Made by a program: the position numbers and the translations under genes | Notes under the pieces: model-generated | Told to the model about the DNA's origin: nothing | The model's database searches: none | Seen by the model: the letters and a program-made list of their open reading frames with translations, nothing else | Shown here: positions 36,331 to 50,077 of the stretch, piece after piece | How the letters are laid out: every line of letters begins with the position of its first letter | Numbering within the stretch: position 1 is the stretch's first letter | DNA from: Schistocephalus solidus | Lineage: Eukaryota; Platyhelminthes; Cestoda; Diphyllobothriidea; Diphyllobothriidae | Reading direction: 5' to 3' | Length of the DNA: 64,000 bases | Assembly: GCA_017591395.1 (NCBI GenBank) | Contig: WEDG01003977.1 | Coordinates: forward strand, 123,642 to 187,641

Positions 36331-36539
36331 TCTCCTCTTACCCCAAAACGAAGCATAGTTGTCCGGTAAATTTTTACAACGGTGATAAGAGCGGCAACAC
36401 AATAGAAAAACAATCGTGCAAGTTTTTGGAGTTGTGGACAAAGATGCCCACCACGGAATACAGGAAATGTAAAGAATTATGCAATTGAATTATCGTGTTT
36501 TGCAAAAATAACAACAAGGAGGACAACAATAGCAACAGC

Positions 36540-37400
36540 AGCAACACTAAAAGCAACAGTAATTGAAGGGAATGGAAGCATGGACAACAGCTGTGGCAGC
36601 ATCAGAAGAAATCGTCATTGAAGTATACATTTGGTGTTGGAAATTGCTACTCAGTTGAAATTCCAGAAATATTGTTTTGACTGCTATTTTCGGGTATGCT
36701 CGAACAGACAAGACGACCTCACCACCGCCCACCACCCCCGTAGTCACTATCACCACTACAGTTCCTTTTCCGTCAATGCAGTCACTTTTACCGAGCCATT
36801 GACGCTCATCCCCCGCCCACCCTCCCCCCTCCGCTTCCATGTCTGCTTGGCCGAGCGTAAATCGACGCCATTCGGCTGTGGCAGAAGAACACCCACTCCA
36901 CCATCACTCTCCCTCTCTCTCTCTTTTGCACAGTGGCTGCACCGAGTTCACGCGTACGTCCACGCACGCACGCACACACGCACGCACGCACATGCATGCG
37001 CGGATTGCAACTGTGAACACCAGCGGTAGTAAACTACCCGTCGTCGGATCAGCAACTGCCTATGAATGGTTTTTTGGCCTACGAAAACAAACCGACGGCT
37101 CACCGCGCAGTTAACATGTCTGCTTGCCTGCATGCATACGCATGGGTCTTTTTTGCGCACGCAAGACCGAACCAAGGAGGAGTCAAACACACCAAGAGGG
37201 AGTAAGAATTGGCCGGATGAGTTGGAGGGATGCGAGGGGAATAGACCTCACTCACTGATTCCCGCTCTATCCTTCCCCCTCCCCTACGATCGGTATGCTG
37301 CAAAGTGCATCAGGGCATGTAAGAGACGGTTGTTCGCAGCTTACAGGCAATGCTTTGGCGTGGGTAGCCCTGCCGCGAGCTGCCGCTGCTGACACATTGA
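36540..37400. other. GC-rich island with CACGCA and CT microsatellites
   Basis: This block contrasts with the AT-rich flanks and contains CTCTCTCTCTC near 36911-36923 and CACGCACGCACGCACACACG at 36961-36980. It may be a promoter or untranslated exon. Long open frames on both strands here follow the microsatellites and are biased to Ser, His, Arg and Thr, so I do not call a protein. Confidence 0.3.
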
Positions 37401-39201
37401 CTATAGTACAGCTTGATTGTCGCACCACCCCAACCTAATTAGCACCCAGTTGGATGAAAGATAAGAATTTCTCATTTCCCTCACCCTCAATTCTGCCTCT
37501 CGCTGCAAGCAGAGCTCCATTTGCAGAGGAATAGCATGAATCAACTCGAAGTGTGCTGCTGAGCTTCTAAAGGTTGTAAAGTTCCGCTGATAAAATAAAA
37601 GAAACTGTAAACAACCTGCGAAGATTGCCTTAAACATTACGAAATCTACCGGTTTGATTTTTCTTTTTAACCAATGAAATATATACTGTAACGTCTCTCT
37701 CTTTCTATGCATGCATTTGTTTATCATGTGATACCGATGCTTGAGTAATATAATTTTGTCCAAATACATGCTACTGCATTATTTTTAGATTCAGATATTT
37801 TATGATTTTTTCCCAGTTAGGTAAAGACTATTATAGTAATATTTTACATAAAACGGGGACCTGGCTTACCAGGTCTTGATCTGACGCCACTACCTAAAGT
37901 AACAGGTAGACATCTATAGGTAGACTACAGATAGACATCTATTTTGTGGATGATGCAGACGACGAGCAATCGTTCTTCGCAAAGATATGAACGAACGTTT
38001 TTTAAGAAAACCGCAGGCAATGTTCAAATTAAATATAATATCTGATGTAGTCATTTTGTGTTCGTTTGATTTAAAAAAACGCAATTATAAATCCTTCGTA
38101 GTAGTGCCATTCTAAAATTACCAACAGTAATATCCACCAGCAGAATGATGCGTTCTGTGTTCCGTCAAATGTTCATACCACTATTACGTGCGCCACTGCT
38201 CATTTAAGGCCAGCGCCTCCTACTATTCCTCTAGCTAATATGATTGTTTCGCCCGCTAACGGTGACCGCACAGGTAGTTTTTCTAAGTGTTACATTCTAA
38301 TCGCCCTCAGTTTCTTGTCTTTTTGTTAACATTTTGTACTTTTCCCGTTTCTTGACATCCTAGTGTCTTCAGTTTCAAATAGTCACCAACCCATCGGAAT
38401 TTCTAGCAAGCCGCTTCTGTCCAGCCCCGTCACCGCGATCAATAAAGCCAACCACCTCTTATCTCGTATTTTTATTCCTCTACTTATTCCTGTTAGTATT
38501 GTTGCACTTCCTCTGTCCGGTATGTTCTTGGTTTCTTCGCTCCCTTATCCTCCTATAAACTGGCCTTGTGTTTTTCTTCTAGTCTCGACTGCAAACCGAT
38601 TCGCTGTGCAAATGGCCTAATCTGGTGCAGTCGGATTTCACAATGGCCTCCGAAGCCCACGCAGATCGACACATGTGGGATGGGGGGGGGGGGGGGGAAA
38701 TCGGGAGATCAAGGGCTGAGGTCTCACCCTCAGTGGGGCGGGGTTGCCTGTCAAATGCGATGGCACCCCATTTACGAGCGCTTCAATGGGTGGGCGTTTG
38801 GAGGTTTAGATCCTATCATGTGACATCTGCCTCAGCCACTGCAACAATGGGACACTCCTGCAATCAAACATTGCACCCGCATGCGCTCTCAAGCATGCGT
38901 CCAGACCGGGTCGTGTGAGGGCATTCAGCCGGTTGGGCGGACGTCGGCTTCGTGAAACGCTTCATTGGGCTGAGCGCACCTTTTTGTCTCAATTCGACTC
39001 TTCCGAGCCAGCCTAGGCCAATACTCTCTTCCTGCTCATTTAGCCCAGTAGCTGCTGTGTGCCGAATCTCAGCGCTGTAGGGGACCACCTGAAAGGAAAG
39101 TCTTTGAGATGGCATCCGTTTATGATGGTGCACTGTTAATCGTACAAAGGAATTTTGGCTGACAACTGCTACATGCCTTGACAACGCACTAAGCGATGAT
39201 A
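37401..39201. other. Gene-free stretch with a run of 16 G
   Basis: A run of 16 G lies at 38682-38697 next to a GC-richer segment (38600-38950). No gene or known repeat is supported. Confidence 0.5.
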
Positions 39202-39690
39202 GTTCGACCGGCATTGTTAAGCCTGTCTACCGCGTGCTCCACATTACGATGAACAGAGGGACGGTGACTTGCGCAGGATTTATTTTCCAGCTATAGTACA
39301 CTTGCTCAGCATCTATTGCACTCTCTCCTCCTCTCACACCCAGGGCCGAGATCATGTCAAAGTCAAGAGGGCGCAGGGAACCCGCACCTAAGCGTGCCAC
39401 CACACTGGCTGGGATCCCGCTGAGTGGGAGTGCCATAGCGACCACGTCAAAAATGAACCATTGCTGCCCGGTTCGCAGTCCATCAGTCGACCAATCCACA
39501 CAACGCACACTGGGCTGACCGAGAGGTCCGAGTTATCCCGCCAGTTGATAAGCGGCCAAGCGACGGCCTGTAGCACGCCATGAGAGGTTCAAGTGCGTCA
39601 AGTAGCTCCTAGTGAGGAGTATGCGCGGACACATTCAACCTCACTCTATCTTCCCACTCCCGGCACCATTCCACAATCCGAGCCGGGAAT
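39202..39690 (+). repeat. LINE-1F 3'-UTR repeat fragment, copy g
   Basis: AGTTCGACC, GGGACGGTGACTTGCGCAGG, GATCCCGCTGAGTGGGAG, GGTCCGAGTTATCCCG and AGTGAGGAGTATGCGCGGAC follow the 3' UTR in order for nearly 490 bases. There is one internal deletion after the TCAAAGTCAAGA segment. Confidence 0.8.
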
Positions 39691-42600
39691 GGGCGCTATG
39701 TGTGACAGAGCTAGAGAGCCCGTCTACGCCTGCCACAAGCAAGACCAGCCCCATACACACACACAACAAACACACCAGGATTACACAAAACGGGATAGAC
39801 GCGCTAAGCAATATCATTAAGCAGGGAAGATTGGAGAGAAAATCAGCGAAATTTGTAACCTTTCGTAATCACCGAAGCAATTTTGACACGAGTGGATCAT
39901 CATTGAAGGCCAAGCTTTCCTCCTCAGTCATTACTGGCCAAAAAATGTGAAGATTGGCTATTTTTACGGTGTATCAGGGATTACGCTCAATAGGTCGTGC
40001 CCTTATTAGTACAACCAGATGGGTGGAGTAGCTCATGGAAACTTACGCGCCATCTCATGGGTAAAAAAGTTTTCCAGTGCTGCTTCTACTAACGTTAGAC
40101 AGTGCCACGAATACTGGAATGGTTAAATGCTGTTATTGACATTGAGGCACTTGAATTTGGTTGAATTCTGCCATGTTCATACCCTTGCTCTTATTAATGC
40201 CTCAGGGCTTCAAAATCTTATTATTATTATTCCTAACAGTTTTATGGCCTTTAAAGTACCCCATAACAAATTGCTGTCAGATTCGCTCAGTCTGTGGTGG
40301 AGGCCCAAAAAACAGTAGATGAGGCACTGTTAGGTTTAGCCTTTTTAGCTCTATTTCGCATCTGAAGTTGAAATTCTGTCCTAAATATGCGAGCACGTGA
40401 CCACGACGCCCAATTCAAGTGACATCACTGTCCCTTTCTAACTTAACTTTGTATCCTTCGGCAGGTCTGTCAAACCACCTGGGAATCAAACAAAGAAAAA
40501 AAGGAGAATGAAAATTATCTTTTCTCGCACGTTACCCAATTCAGTAAGGAGAATTAAACGGTTGAATTCACGGTTCGATCCATGTTCTCCAGTCACTGAG
40601 AAACACGATCAGAAGATGGTTAAGAAGGTTGCTGCTCAGCTACTAAAGTTGCGGCATTTATCCACAATGCCTGTGGACGAAGACGATAGAGCGCGCTCTC
40701 AGTCAGGCCCACGCATGCCTGCCTGTTGGCACCTGAGCAGCGCCCAGGGAAGGCAGTTTACGGCCTAAGTTGTCAAACTATCCACTTTCTTCAACGCCTG
40801 CTTTCACAATTTTCTCAGTACTGCTAACATTTTTTTCTGTTAAATTACTGCCTCGTTCACCTACCTAAATAGGTAGGAGCTGTGCAGCGTTCTTCCTGTC
40901 GGAGTCTTCTGTAACGAGGAGCACTACGCTATAGCCGAATAATCAACAACCGTGTTGTTGTTATCGCTTTGACATACAAGGTTTTTTACTGTTTTCCTGT
41001 CTTCGGCATGAGATTCTTCGTGTTTTGGCAATGGAGCACTGGATGATTGACAGAGAATGAAATATTGACTTTTCATTCTAAACAGGCGTAGTTCTTCTGT
41101 CAGTTGACGTTTAAAGCAACTAAAAAGGGTAAACTACTCCCTCCTGAAACAGGTTCGAAAAATCTTTCAAGACCTCCTCGTCAAGATCTGCGGAGAACTT
41201 AGTTTCAGGTGTGGAGGCAGATAAATAAGATTTTTAAAACGACATACTTGCCGCATGTTGTGATTAAACCACGGCAGTTTCATGATTGAAGTCAACATCT
41301 GCGTGATATTCTGATATAAAATTCGTTAGCAAATTGCTAGAGTATGCTTTCCTTAACTTGCCAGATGTGTGTTACGGGACTTGGGATTTTGTTCCCGTTC
41401 TAAGCAAAATCAAATTTACTTAAGAATTGAAAACATGGATTAAGGTTTAGTAAATGCTTGATTATAATGTCCTCTGATATTAAACGTTCTTATTTAGTTT
41501 TCGGACAGATATCTGCAGAACTTACCATGATTTTGATATGCGACATGCTGAGTCAAAAATCGAATGGTAGATGTTTATGAGCATATATTCGTAGTCACAA
41601 TTCCATCCCGATGTATTTGTTACAGAGTGTACGCTCACTAGTTAATTCGAGCTGTTTCCGAGTTTTACAAAGATATTCCAAGTAGCGGTTTCATAAATAT
41701 TGATCAGATGCAATAAAAATTGGATTTCTAACTTTTACTTGAATCTTCAAGTATTGGTTGAACCAAGGTGTACCGCAACTACTTCAAAAAATATCTGACC
41801 TCAAAGCAAAGAATTCATGTTGAGTGAGGTCTAAAAGAACTTGGCTTAAAACGATTGTCCTATAAATTTAAGTTTAAATGTTTTTTTCCCGGAATACTCC
41901 AGCGGTCCGGTGGATACTTTGGCCGTGTGTTGTCTAGTTTATTAACAAAATGCTCCCTCATACGGACTGACGAATAGTGAAAACAGGTACAGATTAATCG
42001 AACCGGTGATGGGCCAAAATTAAATCATTCGTTAAAGTGCTGCTAGCGTGTGTCACATAATTACAGTGTGGATTCTCGCAATCCCCATTAGCATCCTTCT
42101 GGACATTCACCATAGTGTTGACTTCGAACATTCCTTCAACAAACAAAATGAGTTCCTTGGAAAGATCCAGATCATCGACTACCCTGCGGTTGACCCAGGT
42201 CCATGTTCACCATTAAAAAGCGATACAGCACAATACGTTAACAATTAGGGCATCATTCTGCCATGTGCTCCAGGCGATGGAAGTATTATCTGTCATGCCT
42301 TTGGGCGTCGGTATATTGTGAACTTTTGCCAGAAAAAATCTCGAACCACACAAGGCAATTCGCTCGAAGGCATTTCTGAAATTGTTTACAGTTTTAAACG
42401 GCATTCTGGTGGAAGCGTGCATATGGATATTTATCTAGTGGACAAAAGCCTAGCATAAAGCGATCTGAACGTTGTATGAATTGAACAGATCGTTTATGGT
42501 TTGCTTGTTATCTTCAACCGTATCACGCATCCCAGGATACCCACGGTTCAAACCCTTATTTTGGTGGTCATCGAGCTTGCTCAGCCAGGGACTTACGCTC

Positions 42601-43604
42601 TATGGACTGTGAGCAGAAAGATGCTGTCGCAGTAGAGTGGTTTTTGTTGTTTATACGGATTTCCAGATAGGATACTAGCAGTTATTTAGCCTTTGTACCC
42701 CTTTATTTGTCAGTATTTAACGCCCCTCTCTGTAAGAAGGCATGCAAAGGCTTTACACAGGAATATCAGCGTAAAACGAAACGCCCATATTCATTACCAA
42801 TGTCATTCGGAATTACAGCTCAATTATTTATTAAGTTTTATTTTTTAATATTTACTTATAACGTAGGGAATCATCCGTTTATCGAGCACTTAATGACAAA
42901 AGTGAATACAAGGTTCTGTTGAGGTTGAGAGATGATGCAGAAAAATATCTACTATTATTCTAGTTATTTTTTTCTTTGTCAGTGAAATTCTTCAGTAAAG
43001 TATCTTGAAACCCAATTGTGAATATACTTGCAGTGTATAATTCTTTGGTTTGTTGTTAATTAATCAAGCTACTCTGAATGCTTTCGGGCTTCTGGATTCA
43101 ACCGATCACATTTCTGATGGATTACTGAAAGCCGCCTAAGAGAGAGCACCACGCGATTAATTTCAGGGCCCTAGGAAGGTGAAAGAAAGAAATGGATTTC
43201 ATAAACTGCTCGACCAATACATACAAAATACCGGCAATCAACGCCTTCGAATACACTCTTTAAGAATTGACTATATAATTTAAAGGGATTTAATGAACTG
43301 ACGTTTGTTCAATTTGCCACTCACATTTCATCCCAGTGAGTAGACATCACCAAATAGAATCCTATCTCCAAATTTGTTAGAGGCCTGAGGGGCCCATCGG
43401 TGAGCAAATTATTACATCACTTGTCAGGTTCATCCAAAGGAGTGGATGGAATTAAATTGAAATGCCGATATTCAGATCGAAAACAAATGTGAAACGGTTA
43501 GTTCAAAAAATGTGTTATGAAAGTTAAAAGCCTACTTCTTGAAGCGAGTTATACCGAAAATAAAAATGGTGAGACGATGCTGAATTTAACTGATCGGAAC
43601 TTGA
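39691..43604. other. AT-rich intergenic stretch of about 3.9 kb
   Basis: No supported gene, RNA or repeat. The open frames are short and without recognisable domains. This is one of the longest featureless parts of the window. Confidence 0.55.
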
Positions 43605-44120
43605 CAGTTCGACTGTCGATTTCGATGAGGTCCACCGTATGCTCCATACCAGGTGGTGCAGGGACGGTGACTTGCGCGTGAATTAGTTTTAAGTGGTAGT
43701 AGCCTTGCGCTGCAGCTACCGCACTCTCTCCTCCTCCCCCACCTGAGCCCGCTGTCATGACAGAGTCAAGAAGACCAGAGATGGGAGAGTGCGCAGGTGG
43801 CTGGCGCGGCCGGAGCCGCCCCTGGGTACACCACCACACCTGACTCGGATCCCACGGAGTGGGTGCCATAAAGGCCACATTAAGAAGGAGCCATTGCAGC
43901 CTAACTCTCAGTCCGCCATTCAGCCACTCCACACAAAACACACATTGGGCTGACCACGTGGTCCGAGTTATCCCGTCAGTTGGCAACCTTCCAAGCCACG
44001 GCTTTTAGCGCATCGTGATAGTTTCAAGCGCATCAGATTGTTTATAGTGAGGAAAATGCGCTGAGCTGTTGACCTTACTCTCTCCCCCACCCCACAATCA
44101 GCCCACCATCCGAGCCATTG
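43605..44120 (+). repeat. LINE-1F 3'-UTR repeat fragment, copy h
   Basis: This is nearly collinear with 23702-24215, from CAGTTCGACTGTCG to CACCATCCGAGCC, with high visible similarity, so it is among the younger copies. It stops exactly where the endonuclease fragment of a second LINE family begins. Confidence 0.85.
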
Positions 44121-44121
44121 G

Positions 44122-44480
44122 AACTTACTGTTTGTCACGAACACGTGCTTCCAGCACAGCCACACACATCTGCTGACGTGGTATTTAAACAACGGTCATA
44201 CCGCAAGTCAGATCGACTACAATCTACTTGGCTTAAGGTTCCACAGCTGGGTTCAGGATAGCAGATCGATGCGTGGTAACGAAACTGGTAACACCCACGG
44301 GTCTGATCATGTTCTCGTTCGCACACGCCTGAAATTTCACCTTTCATCTGCACCCAACATTTCCCGTGCGAGACGCCTCGATGGCGAAAAATCCGGCAAC
44401 CTAGCAGTGCCGAGGTCCTGAACACAGAAATCCGGTACAACGGCATACCAGCGCTCCGTTTTGCCATTTCTAGCACGCTA
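44122..44480 (+). pseudogene. LINE-2F APE endonuclease C-terminal fragment
   Basis: The plus-strand frame reads NLLFVTNTCFQHS, LLTWYLNNGHTASQIDY, NETGNTHGSDHVLVRTRLK and SSAPNISRARRLD, then stops at a TGA after AVPRS. GSDH contains the Ser-Asp-His motif with the catalytic histidine of APE endonucleases, and the TW-H/SQIDY block before it is also typical. Only the C-terminal half of the domain is present. The reverse transcriptase fragment at 44986-46280 lies downstream in the same orientation, so both probably come from one element of a family different from LINE-1F. Confidence 0.75.
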
Positions 44481-44659
44481 CCTTACGTGTGAAGAGACTG
44501 AATTAAAAAGCTGAGACTGGAACTGTCTCCCCACTAGATGTCCATTTTTAACTCTTTGATTTTTGCATATTATGTTAGCTTATCCTATTATCTTAGTGAA
44601 TGGAGCTATTTATATTTTTGCTGAAGATTTTGAATGATACTTTAAAATAAAGTGTATTC

Positions 44660-44985
<326 letters not shown>

Positions 44986-46280
44986 AGACGCTTTGGTCTG
45001 TACGCGACTCTAGGACAGGGCCCAACCGAGCCGGATTCCGAGCTTGATGTGGATGGGTGGACCAGATATTCACTCTGAGGCGCATTCTAGAATTCTGCCA
45101 TGGCTTCTAGCAGCTGACGGTCATCTGCTTTATTGACTTTGCCACTGCATTCGATGCCATTCATCGTGAGTTCCTGCGTCGAATAATGGAAATGGATGGC
45201 GTGCCGGTCAAAATCATTGCCTTGATCAAGGCCTTCTATCGCTCCACTACTACGCAAGTCCTCTTACATAAAAATATCTCCCAACCCTTCGATACCTGAT
45301 CTGGTGCTGAATAAGGTTGCATTCTGTCACCAATTTTATTCAACTACGACATTGATTGGGTTCTCCGGAGGGCCCTACACGATTCTGACGGTGTGAAATT
45401 TGCACCCGAACGCCACCTGACCGACTATATCGCTTTGCTAGCCTCAAGCTTTGGTGATCTACTGTCTGTTGTGTCGCGAGTGAATGGGATCACTACTTCG
45501 GTCGGTCTATCCATAAACACTGGAAAGACCAAATTGTTTTCGGGTGGCATCCCTGACCAGGAGAAAACACCCCTCGGGAGTAATGACTGTCAGCTTGAAG
45601 AAGTAGATAGTTTAAAATGCCTCGAGGTGAGGATGCTGCCGAATGGACAGAGTAAGGACGGCATTGTTTCCCGAATTGACGCTGCTCGCTAGTTTTTTCG
45701 GTCCTTCGGAAGTGTCTATGGACCCGACGCGACATCTCTGTCACCACGAATGTTCGCGTGTATCGTGCATCCGTTCGGTCTATCCTCCTCTACGTTTGTG
45801 AAATCTGGGTTTGTGCGCGTGGAAGATGAGCGAAGACTTGAGGTAGTTAACCATCGTTGCCTGAGGACCATCCTTCGAGTAAAGTACACCGACTACGTCT
45901 AAAATGAGGCAGTCCGCACACGCTGTGACAATATCGCCAGGATATCTCAGACCAGCGGAGAAAGACAAGTGAGGTGGTTTGGGCACATTCTCCGTCGCCC
46001 GCCTAATGAGCTGAGTTCTACTGCTTTCGATCCGGCGCGTTGCCCACTTGGAGGCATCGAAGATGGGGTCAGGTCAAAACCTGGCTCAATACATTTCTTT
46101 AGGACATGGAACTTGTTCTTAGACCTTTGGTATTCGGTGTCCGTTGCTGGAGAAAAGAATGGGTTTAACTATCCAGGTTTGCTGCCACGAATCGTCACAC
46201 GGGAAGAGGTACAATACGTGACATAATCGAGGTTGACTAGAACAGGCATGATCGCAGCCGTAACAAATATGAGTAAGTAA
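44986..46280 (+). pseudogene. LINE-2F reverse transcriptase and C-terminal relic
   Basis: Read across frames on the plus strand it shows: NRAGFRA; DQIFTLRRILEF; motif A, CFIDFATAFDAIHREFLRR; motif B, GCILSPILFNYDIDW with the usual Arg-Gln before it replaced by Glu-stop; then HLTDYIALLASSFGD, where the segment holding the catalytic YADD box is missing. After it come GLSINTGKTKLFSGG, LPNGQSKDGIVSRIDAAR and RRLEVVNHRCLRTILRVKYTD, then RWFGHILRRPPNELS and an end near GTIRDII. It closes with GAGTAAGTAAG, a tail-like short repeat. Stops and frameshifts are frequent. This copy cannot encode an active enzyme. Confidence 0.88.
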
Positions 46281-46591
46281 GAAATCACATGCAGAGGGGT
46301 GGAGAACATTCTCAAGAATCCAGTCCTCACAAAGCTTCATGCTCTCGCGGATTGCGGGGAATTTCTGTCTGGTCATTTCAGTGTTTGCCCTATCAGGAGT
46401 GCTATGCAGAATTTCCAAATGACAAAAATTAGACAGCTACCAAATAATCAATCGTTTGTTCGAATGACTTTGGGTATAAAAAAACAAGGTATAACTTGGG
46501 AAATCCTACTATGGTAATTTTGCCCCAGGGTTGTTACCCAGTTTAGCCTAATTGAATGCATAGGAGAAATCATATGACAATTCGAAAATCT

Positions 46592-47035
46592 CGAACGATT
46601 ATGACATCTATGTGCCCCATTGCATGGCGTTCGCAGCGGATGTGACTTGCGCGTTAATTAGTGTATCCTGGTAGCTCACTTGCGCTGCATCTAACGCACT
46701 ATCTCCTCCCCCCACCCGGTGGCACGATGAAGCCAAAACGATAGGAGGTGAGTTCGGGCACAGTGTCTGACAAACCCCGACAGCCCGGCTGTGCGTGCCA
46801 CACATGCCTAGTTCACTGACAATGGACTAGGTTTTCACAGAAAACAAGAGGTGTTCGGCACGGATGCAGTCTGAATGAGAGTGCCGCAGAGGCCACATTA
46901 TGAAGGAGTCATTGCAGCATGAAGTTCCGTCCTGAGAGGACCAACCTATTCCATCACTGGGCTGCCTTCGTTGGCACGGCGTTGGTATTCAAAAGCGGGT
47001 CATATTTTTATAGTGAGGAGATGCGTCAAGTCTGT
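46592..47035 (+). repeat. LINE-1F 3'-UTR repeat fragment, copy i (diverged)
   Basis: GTGACTTGCGCGTTAATTAG, TTGCGCTGCATCTAACGCAC, GAGTGCCGCAGAGGCCACAT and TATAGTGAGGAGATGCG keep the order of the 3' UTR, with gaps. The terminal GTTCGACC edge is eroded. Confidence 0.65.
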
Positions 47036-47384
47036 AGACCACGTATAAATACCAAGAATGCATTTGAACAGATTGTACTCATATATCTGGGAGTGGAAAA
47101 AAATTTTAATTGAAAAATATTCAATACCATGATCCAACCGTGAAAAATTAAGATCCCTGTATTTGCAAAATGAGCAGCTAGTATGAGATCTCCAACTCCT
47201 TCAAGGATGTGTGAATGCGCTCGCTAGGTGACTTCTTAAATTAATTTGAGGTAGCAAATATGAAAACTCAATGTCCATTCAGCACACAATCAGCCCGTTG
47301 TTCTAAAGTAAAAATATTGGAAGTGGAAATAAACTATTACAGTTTTCATGAAAGAGAACAACGTTTATTTTAAAGAAACAACAC

Positions 47385-48150
47385 CTATTGGATTCCAGGT
47401 ATTAACTGTTGGCAGCTATAAATTTCCCATTTATCCGGTAACAAATGGATTTCACTGTGGTTAAGATGTTGAGCCTTTGAAACAGTACATGACTTGGGAC
47501 AATATTCGGCTTCATCGTGCAAACTGAAGCGCATCTCAGCAACTTCACTTTGCATCGACCGAACCAAATTATAATCTAATGAAGCAATGTCTACTGAATA
47601 CTGCGAAGTGTTTCCAAAGTTTCATTAACTCATTAGGCTCCATGGAGTTTTGCGTTGTAATGTTGCGCAATCACTTTAGCATGTCTTCCATCATCTTTTG
47701 GAATTTTTATATTTAGTGCTCGACTCGGATTGAATAATTTTTTTTGATATCGTTCATCACTATCAGATTCCGATGGTTTCAGAAAGTGATTGTAAATAAC
47801 TCCTTTTTGATCTCACCAGACATGCAACAGAAATATTCTGCTTTGCGTTGGTGTTGGTGATTAGAAAGGCGTCGTCCAGGAATTTGTGTGTTTGGGATTA
47901 TCGGAACAGATCCATTTTTTGTCACCAGTCACCATTAGATGCAATTATACGCATCTTGAAAGCAAATTTGCAAATCTGGTCTTACGCTTTCCTTGCAACG
48001 TTTCATGTGTGCACCATGTTTTTTACCATTCACAAGTCATGTTAACGCATGCCAACTTGTAATACGTCTGGCAATTCTTAAAGCGTTTGAGATGCATCGT
48101 CATCGATTATCATTTTCAAGCTTATGTCTTCAAATTTTTCATTCGTTCTC
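47385..48150 (-). pseudogene. mariner-family transposase relic
   Basis: In minus-strand order, read across frames: FEDISLKMIIDDDASQTL (the segment before the catalytic core), VTGDKKWICSDNPKHTNSW, WDQKGVIYNHFLKPSES, ERYQKKLFNPSRALN, DGRHAKVIAQHYNAKLHG, ASLDYNLVRSMQSE and a C-terminal LLPDKWEIYSCQ before a stop at 47385. These follow the mariner order TGDEKW, DQKG, HDNA and SPDLAPSDYHL. The first catalytic Asp (TGD) and third (LDY) remain, but the second is Tyr (HYN). Several frameshifts and stops are present. Mariner elements cut and paste DNA at TA sites; this copy cannot. I did not find its terminal inverted repeats. Confidence 0.85.
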
Positions 48151-49927
48151 AATAGTTATTATTTTATACTTCACAGTATTAAATTTTAAAGTACCTAAAC
48201 GATTTCCAGCAGTTTCTTTCAGAGAGAGCATGCTAAAAATAATTTGCCTCAAGTAAACGATATATCCTACCATCATTTTTTAAAATTTGAGTAAAATACT
48301 CAATGCCTACCAAAAATGCATTTTGGGACGAAATTTTTTAAATTACCCGCAGTAAAAGTCTTCAAATTAACGCTTCAACTAAATGTGATAAGCTAAATAT
48401 GGCAGCATAGTTCAACTAGATTATAATACACGTGTTGGCATTTTTGGATACCTAAAATCAGTACCTTTTAAAACATTTTAACAAATGGCATGACGTAGAT
48501 CCCTTTTCTACTATGTTTATAAACTAACGAAAAGGAAAACACGGCATGTAAATGTAAAAATCGACCGAACCTTTCTAATTGATCTCTCAGAAGTGACAAA
48601 AGTCGGTAAGGAAAATAACTTGCGATATAACCAGTACCGTTTTTGGAGAATCGCAGGCAACTTTGTGATTTAAAGGCATTAGTTTCGTCCAGCCAACATG
48701 TTTTAATTTAGACTATCGTTAAATGAAAGCATTTTTCATGGAAATCAGGTGTAACGTGGCTACCTTATTTCATGTTCACTTCCTATTCTCAACCGTAATA
48801 GTAAAGTATAATTCGTTCACTTGAAAAAATATGTGGAACACTGCAGATCCCACTGCATTGTACCGTCACATAAATTCTATGAACCACATAGCTGAGGTCT
48901 TCCGGTACCTGCGCAGTTTATTGATGAAGCAACGCTCTATGCGTATGCCTAAAATACTCGAACATATTCTGTACCTTTATACAGTTATTTCACTTTAAGC
49001 CTATAGGGGTAAACAAAACTAATTGCTAAAATTAAACAGATTCGATTTTTAGAATTGAAGTTCCTTTCAGCCGAAATTTCGGATTCACACCGAAACGCAT
49101 CATTGGAAACGGCAGAAGTGAGTGATAGGGGTGCGTTTAACTGAAATCTGAACTAAACATGACCAGTACCAAGCCCTTGACGTCAATGTTTTCGGTTATG
49201 TCCGCAAAAGTGCGCCTGATTCTAAGCAGGCTCATAATGGGGGGAGAGTCTTGGTTGGTAACTAATGGGTGAACCCAGTGTTTGAAGGCATATGAAGGTG
49301 AAAACACGCACTCAGTACGGGAATATTATACCTAAGTGAACTGTAGGCGGTGAAATTAAGGGTCTGAAACGGACAGTTCTTATTTCAATAAAGTTGCTCG
49401 GTATTTTTTGCTAGGTTAGCAATTCGCCTACTGCTAACTTTAAGTCTTCTATAAAACCAAAAAGGAGGCTTGTGACTAAATAGAGGGCACACAGCCGCCT
49501 AGACGTGACATTAAGTGCCAGTAAATTGCGGAATCCCCAAGTCCAATGGAGGTATAATGCTCATATTGAAAGCATTGTAAAACTACTTTCGGTGTGCAAA
49601 CAATAACTTTAAAAGAATGCAAGTCCTGTTTATAGTACCGGGCGCAAGCATTTGCATAATATATACTATCGATTTATAGACCTGCTGGTGTGAATCACCT
49701 TCACCCCACACGCTGAGACAGACCCTGTCCAACCTAAGTGTTCAGAAACGATGAGGGCAGTATCTAACAGTATTAAGTACTTTCTACCGCAAATCCAAAA
49801 TGCTCCTGATTCCCGGAACTTTGTAAAAGCTCATAGGAGGAAAATTGATGCAACTGGATTTGCATAATATAAGTGAATAACATGTTCTAGAATCAGTCAT
49901 TTCTTACGCCAGAAAATTACACTATTT
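48151..49927. other. AT-rich intergenic stretch
   Basis: No supported gene. The first part may still hold decayed N-terminal mariner sequence, but I could not read it. Confidence 0.5.
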
Positions 49928-50040
49928 CGACAGTTTGACCGTGGACTGCGACGAGGTCCACCGTTTGTCGCACAGCAAGGTGAGCGCAAGGACGGTGACT
50001 TACGCGCGATTCAGTTTATTGTGATAGTAGACTTGTGCCA

Positions 50041-50077
<37 letters not shown>

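Noticed and set aside
36631..37029. His/Arg/Thr-rich frame of 132 codons
   Set aside because: The composition follows the CT and CACGCA repeats and no family is recognisable.
44135..44476. Minus-strand frame of 113 codons rich in Cys and Arg
   Set aside because: It is the antisense shadow of the plus-strand LINE endonuclease fragment.
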